In this document: piece by piece, positions 28,595 to 41,959 of the stretch
How positions within the stretch are numbered: the stretch's first letter is position 1
How the letters are laid out: each line of letters starts with the position of its first letter
Assembly: GCF_024582835.1 (NCBI RefSeq)
Contig: NZ_CP102096.1
Location: 1,612,001-1,676,000, forward strand
DNA: 64,000 nt
Source: Vibrio japonicus
Lineage (GTDB): Bacteria > Pseudomonadota > Gammaproteobacteria > Enterobacterales > Vibrionaceae
Reading direction: 5' to 3'
The notes under the pieces: model-generated
Told to the model about the DNA's origin: nothing
Databases searched by the model: none
What the model saw: the letters and a program-made list of their open reading frames with translations, nothing else
Translations under genes and position numbers: made by a program

Positions 28595-29337
28595 TATAAA
28601 CTTTCGGCAACTTCATCGGATATATCACCGTTGTGATACACCTCTTGTACATCGTCGAGATCTTCTAAAGCATCGATAAGACGCAATAGCTTTGGTGCGG
28701 TATCTGCGTCTAACTCCGCTTTCGTTGATGGCACCAGAGAAACTTCCGCGTTATCGGCTTTAAACCCAGCAGCATCCAGCGCATCTTTAACCACGCCAAA
28801 ATCGCTCGGCGCAGTAAACACGTCAATTGAGCCATCGTCTGCGGTTTCAATGTCATCCGCACCGCTTTCTAGCGCCACTTCCATAACATCGTCTTCATCT
28901 AAGCCCGGCGCGTAGGAGATGACCCCTTTCTTATCAAACAGATAATTCACGCTACCATCGGTGCCTAAGTTACCACCCGCTTTTGAAAACGCGTGGCGAA
29001 CGCCTGATACGGTTCGGTTGCGGTTGTCGGTCAAACACTCAACCATCACGGCAGTTCCGCCTGGTCCGTAACCTTCATAGATGACCGTTTCCATCCCTTC
29101 ATCACCTTCGCCACCAGCACCACGTGCTACAGCTCGGTTAACGGTATCTCGCGTCATGTTGTTGGAAAGGGCTTTATCTATCGCAGCACGTAAACGCGGG
29201 TTGTTTTCCGGCTCACCGCCGCCCTCTTTCGCCGCAACCACGATCTCACGGATCAACTTAGTGAAAATTTTGCCACGCTTTGCATCTTGAGCCGCTTTGC
29301 GATGACGAATATTAGCCCATTTACTATGACCAGCCAT
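28594..29337 (-). CDS. yebC: YebC/PmpR family protein
   Basis: A 247-residue YebC-family protein beginning '[20 protein letters not shown]', the family's signature start. Members have been called transcriptional regulators (PmpR), and recent work ties the family to relief of ribosome stalling, as with TACO1. Length is normal. It lies downstream of the his terminator and is transcribed alone, not beside ruvC as in many gammaproteobacteria. Confidence 0.94.
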   Translation of the reverse strand: MAGHSKWANIRHRKAAQDAKRGKIFTKLIREIVVAAKEGGGEPENNPRLRAAIDKALSNNMTRDTVNRAVARGAGGEGDEGMETVIYEGYGPGGTAVMVECLTDNRNRTVSGVRHAFSKAGGNLGTDGSVNYLFDKKGVISYAPGLDEDDVMEVALESGADDIETADDGSIDVFTAPSDFGVVKDALDAAGFKADNAEVSLVPSTKAELDADTAPKLLRLIDALEDLDDVQEVYHNGDISDEVAESL

Positions 29338-29359
29338 TTGAGTCTCCCTTTAAAACAAC

Positions 29360-29386
29360 AAAGCCGTAAGGGGTGCTTACGGCTTT
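29360..29386 (-). terminator. Terminator of the his operon
   Basis: An 11-bp stem (AAAGCCGTAAG/CTTACGGCTTT) with a five-base loop lies between hisI and yebC. On the minus strand it runs into TTTGTTGTTTT. Confidence 0.85.
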
Positions 29387-29421
29387 AAATTTCGGATTAT
29401 TCTATCACAATTCGAGGCGAG

Positions 29422-30053
29422 TTACTTATGACGCTCTTTGAGTTTGTTAATCACGTCGTTCATCGATAAACCCTGGTCTTGTAGCAGAACCAGCAAGTGA
29501 TAAATCAAATCGGCAGATTCACACACTAACTCCGCCTTATCGCCCGACGTCGCCGCAAGCGCGACTTCAACGCCTTCTTCGCCCACCTTTTGCGAAATAC
29601 GCTTGGTGCCACGAGCATAAAGGCTAGCGGTGTAAGACGAATCTGGGTCGGCACTCTTGCGGGCAGCCAATAGCTGCTCAAGTTGATGAAGCCACACCAT
29701 CTGCGACTCTTCTTGCGGATCGCCGTCCCAGCAAGTGGTGGTGCCAGTGTGGCAAGTTGGGCCAATCGGGTCGACTTTCACAAGCAGCGTATCGTTATCA
29801 CAATCTAAAGCGATGTTCTTCAGTTGCAATACGTTGCCCGAGGTTTCACCCTTGGTCCACAAACGTTCTTTGGTGCGCGAGAAAAACGTCACTTGGCCCG
29901 TTTCACCAGTTTTCGCCAACGCTTCTTTGTTCATGTAGCCCATCATCAACACTTGGCTCGACTGAAAATCTTGCACAATCGCCGGAACCAATCCATCCAC
30001 TTTGTCCCAATCGATACGCTGCGCGAGGGTATTCACTTCTGCGGTGGCAAAAC

Positions 30054-30057
<4 letters not shown>
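29422..30057 (-). CDS. hisI: Bifunctional phosphoribosyl-AMP cyclohydrolase / phosphoribosyl-ATP pyrophosphatase
   Basis: A 211-residue fusion HisIE. The N-terminal HisI part carries the metal-site segment '[21 protein letters not shown]' split by its usual Cys and Asp residues; the C-terminal HisE part has '[13 protein letters not shown]'. It carries out steps two and three of histidine synthesis (PR-ATP to PR-AMP, then ring opening). It is last in the his operon and overlaps hisF by four bases. Confidence 0.95.
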
Positions 30058-31558
<1,501 letters not shown>

Positions 31559-32173
31559 TTATAATTCCAAGAAGTTTTGAATCAGTTTCGAGCCCGCTTT
31601 CGAAGAGCGTTCTGGGTGGAACTGCACGCCGTAGTAGTTGCCTGTTTGAATTGCCGCACTAAACGGGTTGCCATAATCACATTGTGCAATCGTGTAATCA
31701 CCAACAGGCATCGCGAAGCTATGCACAAAATAGAAGTATTCGCCTTCTTCGATGTCTTTAAATAGCGGATGTCCTGGTTTTGCACTGACGGTATTCCAGC
31801 CCATGTGAGGTAAAGGAAGATCGCCCGTTTGCAGTAAACGAACTTCGCCGTCGCACAAGCCAAGGCATTCCACTATCTCATCAGCCTTTTGACCTTTCTC
31901 TTGTGACAGCTTACCCAGTAATTGCATTCCTAAACAGATACCCAATAGAGGCTTTTCAACTTTTTTGACCAACTCGATAAGGTCGCGCTCTTCTAGGTTC
32001 TTCATCGCTTCACTTGCTGTCCCCACCCCAGGTAGAAACAGTTTGTCTGCGCCGAGCACTACCGCTGGATCTTTAGAGATAGTCACGTCGTATCCCAAGC
32101 GCTCAATGGCAAACTTGACCGAAGAAACGTTGGCACAACCAGTATCGATAATAACGACTTTTTGTTCTGTCAT
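31559..32173 (-). CDS. hisH: Imidazole glycerol phosphate synthase glutaminase subunit
   Basis: A 204-residue class I glutamine amidotransferase. The nucleophile is C80 in [10 protein letters not shown], with His and Glu in the later motif QFHPERSS. It supplies ammonia through HisF. It lies between hisB and hisA with short gaps. Confidence 0.96.
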   Translation of the reverse strand: MTEQKVVIIDTGCANVSSVKFAIERLGYDVTISKDPAVVLGADKLFLPGVGTASEAMKNLEERDLIELVKKVEKPLLGICLGMQLLGKLSQEKGQKADEIVECLGLCDGEVRLLQTGDLPLPHMGWNTVSAKPGHPLFKDIEEGEYFYFVHSFAMPVGDYTIAQCDYGNPFSAAIQTGNYYGVQFHPERSSKAGSKLIQNFLEL

Positions 32174-32186
32174 GGTTTACCCTTCC

Positions 32187-33260
32187 TTACAGCACGCCTT
32201 TGCTACTTGGCAGCTCGTTACCTTCGACCTTGATCGCCTGACGAAGCGTGCGACCGAACGACTTGAATAAACTTTCAATGATGTGGTGATCGTTGTCGCC
32301 TGAAGAAGATAAGTGCAACGTACAAGCTAGAGTGTCAGTCAACGAACGGAAGAAATGCACAACCATTTCAGTTGAAAGATCGCCAACCTGATCGCGGCTG
32401 AACTCTGCATCAAACTTAAGGTATGGACGGCCTGATAGATCAAGCGCACACTGCGCTAAACATTCATCCATTGGCAAGCTAAAACCAAAGCGACCGATAC
32501 CACGTTTATCGCCCAGCGCTTCTTTCAAAGCCTGACCTAGTGCCAGAGCCGTGTCTTCAACGGTGTGGTGATCATCAATGTGCAAGTCGCCTTCTACCTG
32601 ACAAACCATTTGGAAGCCGCCGTGTGTCGCGATTTGATCCAGCATGTGGTCGAAAAAGCCCAAACCAGTTGAGATTTGGTTGCCGCCTTGCTCGTCCAAA
32701 TTCACCTTCACTTTGATATCGGTTTCTTTGGTCGTACGCACCACTTCAGCAATACGCGCTTTCACCGTCAGATCTTTCAGGATCTGTTTCCAACCCATGG
32801 TTTCAGGGTTGTATTGAATACCGCGGATCGCCATGTTTTCCGCTAACTGAAGATCCGTCGCGCGGTCGCCAATCACAACCGAGTGTTTGAAATCAACCTT
32901 GCCGCCTTGAAGGTAGTCTTTGACCATGCCTAGCTTAGGCTTACGGCAAGAGCAGTTGTCTTCTTCGAAGTGTGGACAAATCAAAACGTCATCAAACTTC
33001 ACGCCTTGAGATTCAAAGATCTCCATCATCATGTCGTGGGGTGCGTCGAAGTCTGCTTGTGGGTAGCTGTCAGTACCAAGACCGTCTTGGTTAGTGACCA
33101 TCACCAATCGGTAACCCGCATCCTGTAACGCCAACAGGCTTGGGATAACAAATGGTTCTAGTTGCAGCTTATCTAAGCGGTCGACTTGAAAATCAGTCGG
33201 TGGCTCGACGATCAAAGTGCCGTCACGGTCGATAAACAGGATTTTTTGTTGTGTACTCAC
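32187..33260 (-). CDS. hisB: Bifunctional histidinol-phosphatase / imidazoleglycerol-phosphate dehydratase
   Basis: A 357-residue two-domain HisB of the enterobacterial type. The N-terminal HAD phosphatase has D11-R-D13-G-T and a zinc loop with Cys and His ('[15 protein letters not shown]'). The C-terminal dehydratase has HHxxED metal motifs ('[14 protein letters not shown]' and '[15 protein letters not shown]'). It performs steps seven and nine of the pathway. About 70 bases separate it from hisC, the largest gap inside the operon. Confidence 0.96.
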   Translation of the reverse strand: MSTQQKILFIDRDGTLIVEPPTDFQVDRLDKLQLEPFVIPSLLALQDAGYRLVMVTNQDGLGTDSYPQADFDAPHDMMMEIFESQGVKFDDVLICPHFEEDNCSCRKPKLGMVKDYLQGGKVDFKHSVVIGDRATDLQLAENMAIRGIQYNPETMGWKQILKDLTVKARIAEVVRTTKETDIKVKVNLDEQGGNQISTGLGFFDHMLDQIATHGGFQMVCQVEGDLHIDDHHTVEDTALALGQALKEALGDKRGIGRFGFSLPMDECLAQCALDLSGRPYLKFDAEFSRDQVGDLSTEMVVHFFRSLTDTLACTLHLSSSGDNDHHIIESLFKSFGRTLRQAIKVEGNELPSSKGVL

Positions 33261-33333
33261 TCGAACTTCCTTATTTCTATTTTTGCTGAGCTCCCGCTTT
33301 TGCCAGAGCTCATAAACTTTCTATTACTTTAAT

Positions 33334-35681
<2,348 letters not shown>

Positions 35682-35687
35682 CTCGTT

Positions 35688-36584
35688 TTACTCCATCATC
35701 TTCTCAATCGGTAGAACCAGAATCGAACTCGCGCCCAGCTCTTTTAATCCTTCCATTGTTTCCCAGAATAAGTTTTCGGTACTCACTAGGTGAACAGCAA
35801 CTTTCTGTTTATCTGCTGAGAGAGGTAGAACAGTTGGATCTTCCGCGCCAGGAAGTAAGTCTTTCACTTGCTCCAATTTCTCCACTGGAGCGTGTAGCAT
35901 GATGTATTTGGATTCTTTAGCCTGCTGTACGCCTTGCATACGCGTAAGCAGTTTTTCAATCAGTGCTTGTTTGTCAGCGTCAAATTGGCCAACACGTTGA
36001 ATCAGCGTCGCTTTGGATTGGAAAATAACTTCCGCTTCTTTTAGGCCATTTGCTTCTAAAGTTGCGCCTGTCGAGACAAGGTCAGCAATTGCATCTGCCA
36101 ATCCAGCACGTGGGGCAACTTCAACTGAGCCAGTTAACATACACGTTGAAAACGGTACGCCTTGCTCATCCATGTACGCTTTTAGAAGGTGTGGGTAGGT
36201 CGTGGCAATTCGTTTATTCGCCAAGTCTTGTGGACCGTTGTACTCTTCATCTTTGTCGATCGCGATAGACAGTCGGCAACCACCGAAGTCCATGCGACGA
36301 AGTGTAGTAAATTCAGATGGCTCACCAAGTGCTTCGCGGTCAAGGCGAACTTCTTCTAGCTCGTTTTCACCAATAAAGCCCAAATCCACAACACCATCCA
36401 TAATCAAGCCTGGAATGTCGTCATCGCGAACGAGAAGCAGATCAATTGGCATATTTTCTGAGTGAACAACCAGCCTTTCACCCATTACATTGAACTTAAC
36501 CCCACACTTTTTCAGTAGCGCTTGGCTCTCTTTGCTGAGGCGACCTTTCTTTTGAATTGCGATTCTTAGGCGTTGTGTTTGCAT
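35688..36584 (-). CDS. hisG: ATP phosphoribosyltransferase
   Basis: A 298-residue long-form HisG. The N-terminus '[19 protein letters not shown]' and the PRPP-binding region ('[14 protein letters not shown]') are typical. The C-terminal regulatory domain that senses histidine is present, so HisZ is not needed. It is the first enzyme of the pathway and the first structural gene after the leader. Confidence 0.96.
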   Translation of the reverse strand: MQTQRLRIAIQKKGRLSKESQALLKKCGVKFNVMGERLVVHSENMPIDLLLVRDDDIPGLIMDGVVDLGFIGENELEEVRLDREALGEPSEFTTLRRMDFGGCRLSIAIDKDEEYNGPQDLANKRIATTYPHLLKAYMDEQGVPFSTCMLTGSVEVAPRAGLADAIADLVSTGATLEANGLKEAEVIFQSKATLIQRVGQFDADKQALIEKLLTRMQGVQQAKESKYIMLHAPVEKLEQVKDLLPGAEDPTVLPLSADKQKVAVHLVSTENLFWETMEGLKELGASSILVLPIEKMME

Positions 36585-36640
36585 TGCGTTATCCCTGCGT
36601 AACTATTTGATATTTATAAATTTAAAACCATTAAAACTGA

Positions 36641-36676
36641 AAAACCCTCGGAAGATGTTGGTCTCCCGAGGGTTTT
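36641..36676 (-). terminator. his attenuator terminator
   Basis: On the minus strand an 11-bp stem (AAAACCCTCGG/CCGAGGGTTTT) is followed by T-rich sequence, between the leader peptide and hisG. The first arm overlaps CGGGAG, which can pair instead with CTCCCG at 36704-36709, giving an antiterminator. Confidence 0.9.
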
Positions 36677-36747
36677 AAATCTGAATTTGTCGATTTTAAC
36701 CTCCGGGAGTTTCCTGCCTCCCGGGTATGCGCACATCTCCCGAAAGA

Positions 36748-36780
36748 CTAGATTGGGTGATGGTGATGATGAATGTTCAT
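36748..36780 (-). CDS. hisL: his operon leader peptide
   Basis: A ten-codon ORF encodes MNIHHHHHPI, with five consecutive His codons (CAT CAT CAC CAT CAC). It lies between the his promoter and the attenuator hairpin. When charged tRNA-His is scarce, the ribosome should stall here and favour the antiterminator, letting transcription enter hisG. Confidence 0.95.
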   Translation of the reverse strand: MNIHHHHHPI

Positions 36781-36834
36781 TACAAAATTGCGCATAACTA
36801 TTTAAACTCTAGATGTATCTAACTGTTAACATCC

Positions 36835-36863
36835 ACACTAACTAAGGTTCGTCTTTTTTTCAA
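36835..36863 (-). promoter_or_regulatory. Candidate his operon promoter
   Basis: On the minus strand TTGAAA and TAGTGT are separated by 17 bases. The predicted transcript would start near 36828, about 48 bases before the leader peptide. The remaining sequence up to about 37040 shows no other feature. Confidence 0.55.
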
Positions 36864-37040
36864 CATCTATTTTTATTTTTTCTGACATTTTTTCTAACTC
36901 ATTGATTATTAATAGACAATTCGTATCTACCTCAACTCGTGCCGATGTTAAGATGCTTTCTACGCAACAGGCCCTTCCGTAATAGGTCCCTCCGCAGCAG
37001 CTCCCTCAAACTTCGTTTCATACCACTTTAAGCCAGATAT

Positions 37041-37070
37041 AAAAAAGCTCCACCAATTGGCGGAGCTTTT
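37041..37070 (-). terminator. Terminator of the NhaC-family gene
   Basis: On the minus strand AAAAGCTCC(G/A)CC pairs with GG(C)GGAGCTTTT around AATT with one mismatch, followed by TTTTTTAT. Confidence 0.85.
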
Positions 37071-37099
37071 GAATAAGTTAAAAGGTATTCAGTTTTATA

Positions 37100-38701
37100 T
37101 TAAGCGTTCTGGCACGATGCTATTTTGGACTTTGACATCCAAGATAGAACAACACACACCACGATAAATGCCACTGTTGCCGCGCTAAACGACAATGCAA
37201 TTGAAGCCGTCATACCAAGCGAAACAAAGCCAATACAAGACACCAACGCAACCGAAAGTGCATAAGGCAACTGAGTTGCTACATGGTCGATGTGGTTACA
37301 GCGCGCACCTGTCGAAGACAAAATCGTTGTATCTGAAATTGGAGAACAATGGTCGCCAAAAACAGAGCCAGCAAGAACAGCACTTAGCATAGGCAACATT
37401 AGAGCGATATCAGTCGCTGCCGCCATATCACCCGCAATAGGTAGCATGATGCCGAATGTACCCCATGAAGTACCTGTAGAAAATGCCATCAAACCAGACA
37501 ACAGGAACAAGATAACTGGCAACCAATGTGGAGCGATATTGCCTTGCGCCATAGTAGAAAGGTATGCACCTGTCTTCATTTCGCCTATAACAGAGCCAAT
37601 AGACCAGGCAAAGACTAAGATAAGGATCGCACCAAACATAGACTTAGCACCAATCCAAAGAGTGCGCGCAATCTCAACAAATGGAAGCCCTTGTTTAAGC
37701 ACTGTTACCAACGCGACAAACAAGCCAACTAAACCACCGTAAATGAGTGACGCACCCACATCCGTATTTTCGAAAGCACCAAGTAATGCGAACTCTTTAC
37801 CGTCTGCTACTAGCGCTTGTGCACCCGTGTAAAGCATCGACGCGACCGTAGCAATAATCAGAGTAACGATGGGTAACACCAAGTCCAATACTTTGCCTTT
37901 ATCGCTTTCACGAATATCAAGCTCTTCGTTTAACTCATGCGCTTCTGGTGCATCGTTTTCTTGATCTTTATCGAAACCACGTCCTTGGGATGCCGCGATT
38001 TCATGTTCACGCATTTTGCCGATATCTAGGCCAAACCACGCGACCGCAAATACCATTAGCAGAGCAAAGACCGCATAATAGTTCATAGGAATTAAACGAA
38101 CATAAGCACCGAGTGCTGAGTATTCCGTAATGCCATGAGACACCAAAATACCGCCGATGATAGTGATAATGTACGCGCCCCAACTAGAAGCTGGCATAAG
38201 CACACACATAGGAGCCGCAGTCGAGTCCAAAACGTACGCCAACTTTGCACGAGACACGTAAAAACGGTCAGTCACAGGGCGAGATATCGCACCAACGGCC
38301 AAGCTATTAAAGTAATCGTCGACAAAAATGAATACGCCTAAAAAAGCGGCTAAAAGTTTAGAACCACGTTTACTTTTTACACGAGACTGCGCCCATTCTG
38401 CGAAAGCGCGCGTACCACCAGACAATGTCAGTAAAGCTGTCATCATGCCGAGTAGTAATAAGAAGCCAACAATGCTCATATTCCAAGTATTGATGCCACC
38501 GTCTTCAACAAACACACTTGAAACGGTTGAACCAATATAACTTAGCGTATTCCCAACTGAGTAATCATTCAGCAGGATAGAGCCTAAAATAATACCGACG
38601 CCCAAAGAAATAAGAACGCGACGAGTAATGATCGCCAGACTTAGTGCCACGAGTGGAGGCAAAAGTGACAAAGGAGATGATGCAAAATCAATTAAATTCA
38701 T
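37100..38701 (-). CDS. NhaC-family transporter, likely lysine transporter
   Basis: A 533-residue membrane protein of the NhaC Na+/H+ antiporter family with about 12 or more hydrophobic segments. Typical motifs include 'FVDDYFNSLAVGAISRPV' and 'FGDHCSPISDTTILSSTGA'. A lysine riboswitch precedes it. A comparative study of lysine regulation (Rodionov and co-workers, 2003, from memory) named NhaC-family genes under L-boxes in gammaproteobacteria as lysine transporters (LysW). So I call it a lysine transporter by inference. The ATG at 38701 is preferred; a TTG three codons upstream is possible. Confidence 0.88.
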   Translation of the reverse strand: MNLIDFASSPLSLLPPLVALSLAIITRRVLISLGVGIILGSILLNDYSVGNTLSYIGSTVSSVFVEDGGINTWNMSIVGFLLLLGMMTALLTLSGGTRAFAEWAQSRVKSKRGSKLLAAFLGVFIFVDDYFNSLAVGAISRPVTDRFYVSRAKLAYVLDSTAAPMCVLMPASSWGAYIITIIGGILVSHGITEYSALGAYVRLIPMNYYAVFALLMVFAVAWFGLDIGKMREHEIAASQGRGFDKDQENDAPEAHELNEELDIRESDKGKVLDLVLPIVTLIIATVASMLYTGAQALVADGKEFALLGAFENTDVGASLIYGGLVGLFVALVTVLKQGLPFVEIARTLWIGAKSMFGAILILVFAWSIGSVIGEMKTGAYLSTMAQGNIAPHWLPVILFLLSGLMAFSTGTSWGTFGIMLPIAGDMAAATDIALMLPMLSAVLAGSVFGDHCSPISDTTILSSTGARCNHIDHVATQLPYALSVALVSCIGFVSLGMTASIALSFSAATVAFIVVCVVLSWMSKSKIASCQNA

Positions 38702-38735
38702 GATCTTCAAAAACCAGTTATAAATGGTTAGAGAT

Positions 38736-38827
38736 CTACTGCAGACTTATTGCCGTAAATTGAATTTCTAGCAATAGTATTGAACTTAGCGATGGGGAAG
38801 CGAACACGTCACCCAGCCCTACAGTAG
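38736..38827 (-). promoter_or_regulatory. Riboswitch expression platform (alternative pairing)
   Basis: On the minus strand CTACTGTAG at 38827-38819 holds the 3' strand of aptamer stem P1. It can instead pair over nine bases with CTGCAGTAG at 38744-38736. A further weak hairpin, AACCA/TGGTT followed by T residues, lies just before the start codon and may act as terminator or ribosome-site block. Confidence 0.5.
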
Positions 38828-38994
38828 CGCTCCATAGTTTTACAAATTATAGACTATGGCAGTGTTACCCCTATTCGAGAATAACCCCAGCGAGCGCTTT
38901 TGATATGGACACTCACTTCGGCGAGATAACCTTCCATACTTGCTCATTGGTATCACCCCAACAAGTATTACTCATTTATCCCGCGCCTCTACCG
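38822..38994 (-). ncRNA. Lysine riboswitch (L-box) aptamer
   Basis: The minus strand shows the conserved lysine-aptamer blocks in order: CGGTAGAGGCGCG, then AGTA, then GGAAGG, CGCCGAAG, GCTGGGGTTA, CTGCC, and at the 3' end TATGGAGCGCTACTG. P1 is CGGTAG pairing with CTACTG. The layout matches the B. subtilis lysC L-box. Bound lysine should lower expression of the downstream NhaC-family gene. The aptamer directly follows a good sigma-70-type promoter. Confidence 0.93.
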
Positions 38995-39006
38995 CGATTG
39001 ATGAAT

Positions 39007-39035
39007 TTTAAACCAAGTTAAAGTGATTTTAACAA
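39007..39035 (-). promoter_or_regulatory. Promoter of the riboswitch-controlled gene
   Basis: On the minus strand TTGTTA and TTTAAA are 17 bases apart. Transcription would start near 39000, just ahead of the aptamer. Confidence 0.65.
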
Positions 39036-39528
39036 TGATTTAACCAACATATCGCATTAGGTGACGCTCATTGTACTTATCCAATTGGCCATTTCAATAT
39101 TTCATTCTAATTTAATGTTAAAAACACTGAGCATTTTGCTAGCGTAAGTTTCCACACCCTTTGCATAGTCATCCAATCACTTATTGCCGATACGGCCAAT
39201 TTCATACACTTAAAATTCGTTTGGGCTAAAACATATATATCATTAACGATATTCAACAGTATGCCCGAGATTGAATATCAAGAAATGTAATATTTATCAA
39301 AGATGAACAATCCTAATTATGAAACACACCGCTTAATAGCAATACAGAAATTAGGGGGATTGCATATATTTATATGTTGTTCGGTTTAATGATTAAATAA
39401 GCCATTTGAAGCATGACAAATTATATAAAGAAGAATTTATCTAAATTTACAGAGAAGAGATTGTAATATATAAATTTCGGGATTATTATCTAATGAATTA
39501 GCTTATCCTTATTTAGTGAGTACAAAAC
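39036..39528. other. AT-rich upstream region of the H-NS gene
   Basis: About 490 bases without a convincing gene. The part nearest the H-NS gene is very AT-rich, which is common for H-NS autoregulation, and must hold its promoter. A 28-codon ORF at 39303 lacks a ribosome-binding site. No repeat or riboswitch was recognised here. Confidence 0.5.
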
Positions 39529-39942
39529 ATGTCAGAACTAACAAAAACACTATTAAACATTCGTAGCTTGCGCGCATTTTCTCGCGAGCTAACTCTGGAG
39601 CAATTAGAAGAAGCTCTAGAAAAATTAACGACTGTTGTTGTGGAACGCCAAGAAGCGGAAGAAGAAGAGCGTGCGGCTCGTGCAGAACAAGAAGCTAAAC
39701 TTGCTGCGATTGCAGATCAAATAACAAAAGACGGCATTGACGTTGATGCACTAATTAGCGCTCTTGCTGGTGATACTAAAACTAAGTCAAAATCTAAAGC
39801 TAAGCGTGCTCCTCGCCCAGCAAAATACAAATATGTAGATGCAAATGGCGACGAAAAGACTTGGACAGGTCAAGGCCGTACTCCATCTTCAATCCAAGAG
39901 CAACTAGATGCGGGTAAATCTCTAGATGATTTCCTAATCTAA
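39529..39942 (+). CDS. vicH: H-NS family nucleoid protein (VicH-like)
   Basis: A 137-residue H-NS-type protein. Residues 1-60 form the oligomerising helices, a Lys-rich linker ([18 protein letters not shown]) follows, and the C-terminal DNA-binding domain has the motif '[16 protein letters not shown]' with the QGR minor-groove hook. It silences AT-rich and horizontally acquired genes. Position beside inosine-guanosine kinase is as in V. cholerae, where the gene is vicH. Confidence 0.95.
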   Translation: MSELTKTLLNIRSLRAFSRELTLEQLEEALEKLTTVVVERQEAEEEERAARAEQEAKLAAIADQITKDGIDVDALISALAGDTKTKSKSKAKRAPRPAKYKYVDANGDEKTWTGQGRTPSSIQEQLDAGKSLDDFLI

Positions 39943-39956
39943 AATAAATGCAAATT

Positions 39957-39990
39957 AATATTAAAGCACTTAAATCGGCGCTTTAATATT
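39957..39990 (+). terminator. First hairpin after vicH
   Basis: An 11-bp AT-rich stem (AATATTAAAGC/GCTTTAATATT) lies 14 bases after the stop. It lacks a strong T run and may protect the mRNA end more than terminate. Confidence 0.5.
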
Positions 39991-40009
39991 AAGACAAAAG
40001 CATTAGAAC

Positions 40010-40036
40010 AAAAAGCCCGCATACGCGGGCTTTTTC
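40010..40036. terminator. Bidirectional terminator between vicH and gsk
   Basis: A GCCCGC/GCGGGC stem with a four-base loop has A residues on the left and T residues on the right, so it works for both convergent genes. Confidence 0.9.
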
Positions 40037-40049
40037 ATACCTTTTATTC

Positions 40050-41354
40050 TTAACGTTCCCAGTACGCTTCTTCCAAACTATCTTCGCGTTCTGGTAAGCC
40101 ACGAGACAAACGTGGAGAGTGCTGGACTAATACTTCATAGCTCGCTCGATTCGAATATTTACATACTTGCGAGAATGAAGAGTAAGTTAAGAATGCATGA
40201 GCATGTTTGCTTGAGTTAGGCACGTTTTCTTTATGGTATTTATTCGCTGCCATATCATGCAACAGCGCCGATAATGCGGCATCTCCCGCACCATTAGTAT
40301 TCTTAATTTTTTCCGGGCCACCCATATATGGAGAGATATGAGAATACACTTTGATTGGATTCTCACAGCCGTTTTTAGATGCCGGGCGGCTAAATTCATA
40401 ACGGTTAAATTCAGCAATACTACCTGGTAGCAGTGGTAAAGAAGTGACTCGTTTTGCGGTGTCTTCTGTATATCCGGCCATAAATAGACCAACTGGGCCC
40501 GCTGTACATAATACAAGATCAACCCACTCTAACGCTTTATCAGAAGCAGCCAGTGGATCCGTTTCCCCTGTTAATGCTTCAGCTTCATCTTCATTCATCG
40601 CAACCACAGAAACATGATCACGTAAAAAAGCTTGCCAATATTCTGGATCATCCTTAATCACAAACTTAGTACCCAGTGTTAATACCACTGGCACATCGTA
40701 TTTCTTTGCATATTCAATCGCTCTCATTGTCGCTTCCGGCATTGGATCGCCTTCTTTACAACGCACTAAATAAGCGGTTAAAACTAATGCTGACGCGCTT
40801 TCAAATATCTTCTCTGGAATACTTTCTGGTTGAAGTTGGTTCATTTGTCCTTCACTAATTGCGAAAGTACGCTCACCATCTTCAGTAATCAGTGCAAAAC
40901 AACGGCCAATGGCACCTTTGACACCCTGCAGATAATTCAAATCCATACGACTTGAGGTGTTGCACAAATAACGGTATCCGTAACTACCGATCTTAATATC
41001 TTGGCTCATTACACCTAAGAGCGTTGAACGGTCATCAGCAAGTACCGAATAATTGTGTAACGTATTGCCAATCGTTCCACCAGCATATTCATTGGTAATT
41101 AGGTTATTTTGCTTTAATTCAGTGTAAAGCGCTTCGGCCGTCTCATCGTCGATAACGAGTGAGTGCCCCTTACTCAGCTTATATTTCTCGATTAACTCCG
41201 AACCAACTTTCGCTTCAATATCCACCAATGTTTGGTCAATACCAATAATATGAGTGCGAGACATTTTTTTGCTTTCTTGTGATTGGCTGACGAGCGGATC
41301 ACGCGCATGCACTGGAAAGTAGTGTTTCGATTTACGTTGGCCAGGAAATTTCAT
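40050..41354 (-). CDS. gsk: Inosine-guanosine kinase
   Basis: A 434-residue PfkB-family kinase. The start 'MKFPGQRKSKHYFPVHARDP' and the end 'HSPRLSRGLPEREDSLEE' match E. coli Gsk closely. The catalytic motif region is 'NTNGAGDAALSALLHD'. It phosphorylates inosine and guanosine in purine salvage. A PurR-like box lies about 80 bases upstream. Confidence 0.95.
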   Translation of the reverse strand: MKFPGQRKSKHYFPVHARDPLVSQSQESKKMSRTHIIGIDQTLVDIEAKVGSELIEKYKLSKGHSLVIDDETAEALYTELKQNNLITNEYAGGTIGNTLHNYSVLADDRSTLLGVMSQDIKIGSYGYRYLCNTSSRMDLNYLQGVKGAIGRCFALITEDGERTFAISEGQMNQLQPESIPEKIFESASALVLTAYLVRCKEGDPMPEATMRAIEYAKKYDVPVVLTLGTKFVIKDDPEYWQAFLRDHVSVVAMNEDEAEALTGETDPLAASDKALEWVDLVLCTAGPVGLFMAGYTEDTAKRVTSLPLLPGSIAEFNRYEFSRPASKNGCENPIKVYSHISPYMGGPEKIKNTNGAGDAALSALLHDMAANKYHKENVPNSSKHAHAFLTYSSFSQVCKYSNRASYEVLVQHSPRLSRGLPEREDSLEEAYWER

Positions 41355-41433
41355 AACAAGGATTCTGAGTAAGGGATGAAAGGATGCCGGATTCTACATC
41401 GCACTTTTCAGTGCGGCAATATCCGGAATTATA

Positions 41434-41445
41434 GCAAACGTTTGC
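41434..41445 (-). promoter_or_regulatory. PurR box upstream of gsk
   Basis: GCAAACGTTTGC is the perfect core of the PurR operator (ACGCAAACGTTTGCGT). It lies between gsk and the next gene upstream, at a position suited to repressing gsk. Confidence 0.8.
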
Positions 41446-41495
41446 CATCAGCAAGAAAATGACAGGCTGATGGCATACTAAGAAATAAGAGGGAT

Positions 41496-41765
41496 TTATT
41501 CCCCTTCCATAAAGCTTAAATCAGGCAATCTGTCTAAGTTTTCAGAGTAACGCTTCAGGTTAAATTCACCTTCGTTTTTCATTACATCAAAGATCTCAAT
41601 GGCTACCGCGCACGCCATCATAGCAACGGCATCTTCTCGGCTTGTCCCTGTCATCATCAGACGCATCAACGTTTCTTTCACCTTGATAGGCGATCCATCT
41701 TCAAGCTGGTTTTCCACCACCTCAATAAGTTGCGCTTCTTCAAAGATCTGGTTTTCTTCACTCAT
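41496..41765 (-). CDS. Small conserved-looking hypothetical protein
   Basis: An 89-residue acidic soluble protein that I do not recognise. It starts with an acidic segment (MSEENQIFEEAQLIEVVENQ), continues as predicted helix with a run of Ala and Met (VAMMACAVAIEIFDVM), and ends DLSFMEGE. No signal peptide, membrane helix or metal motif is visible. Codon use resembles its neighbours. It lies between the gsk promoter region and divergent mnmA. Confidence 0.78.
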   Translation of the reverse strand: MSEENQIFEEAQLIEVVENQLEDGSPIKVKETLMRLMMTGTSREDAVAMMACAVAIEIFDVMKNEGEFNLKRYSENLDRLPDLSFMEGE

Positions 41766-41959
41766 TTTTTACTTCCGCATTAACTTGAATTTCGTCAACT
41801 ATGCCACATATGGACAACCGATAGTGATAAAAGCTGATTATCATCGAACAAACGGGCAAAAGTTCAGCAGTTTCGAAGTGTGAGTTCGATCTCGGATCTG
41901 TCCCCTCGCCGGGCTTTCTGTTAGAATTTGCCTCCAGTTAATTTAAGTGGTGTTGAGTA

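Noticed and set aside
37290..37742. A 150-codon open frame opposite the NhaC-family gene
   Set aside because: It lies wholly inside a well-supported transporter gene on the other strand, has no ribosome-binding site and a composition typical of antisense frames.
39303..39389. A 28-codon ORF upstream of vicH
   Set aside because: No ribosome-binding site, very AT-rich, and no sign of conservation that can be judged here.
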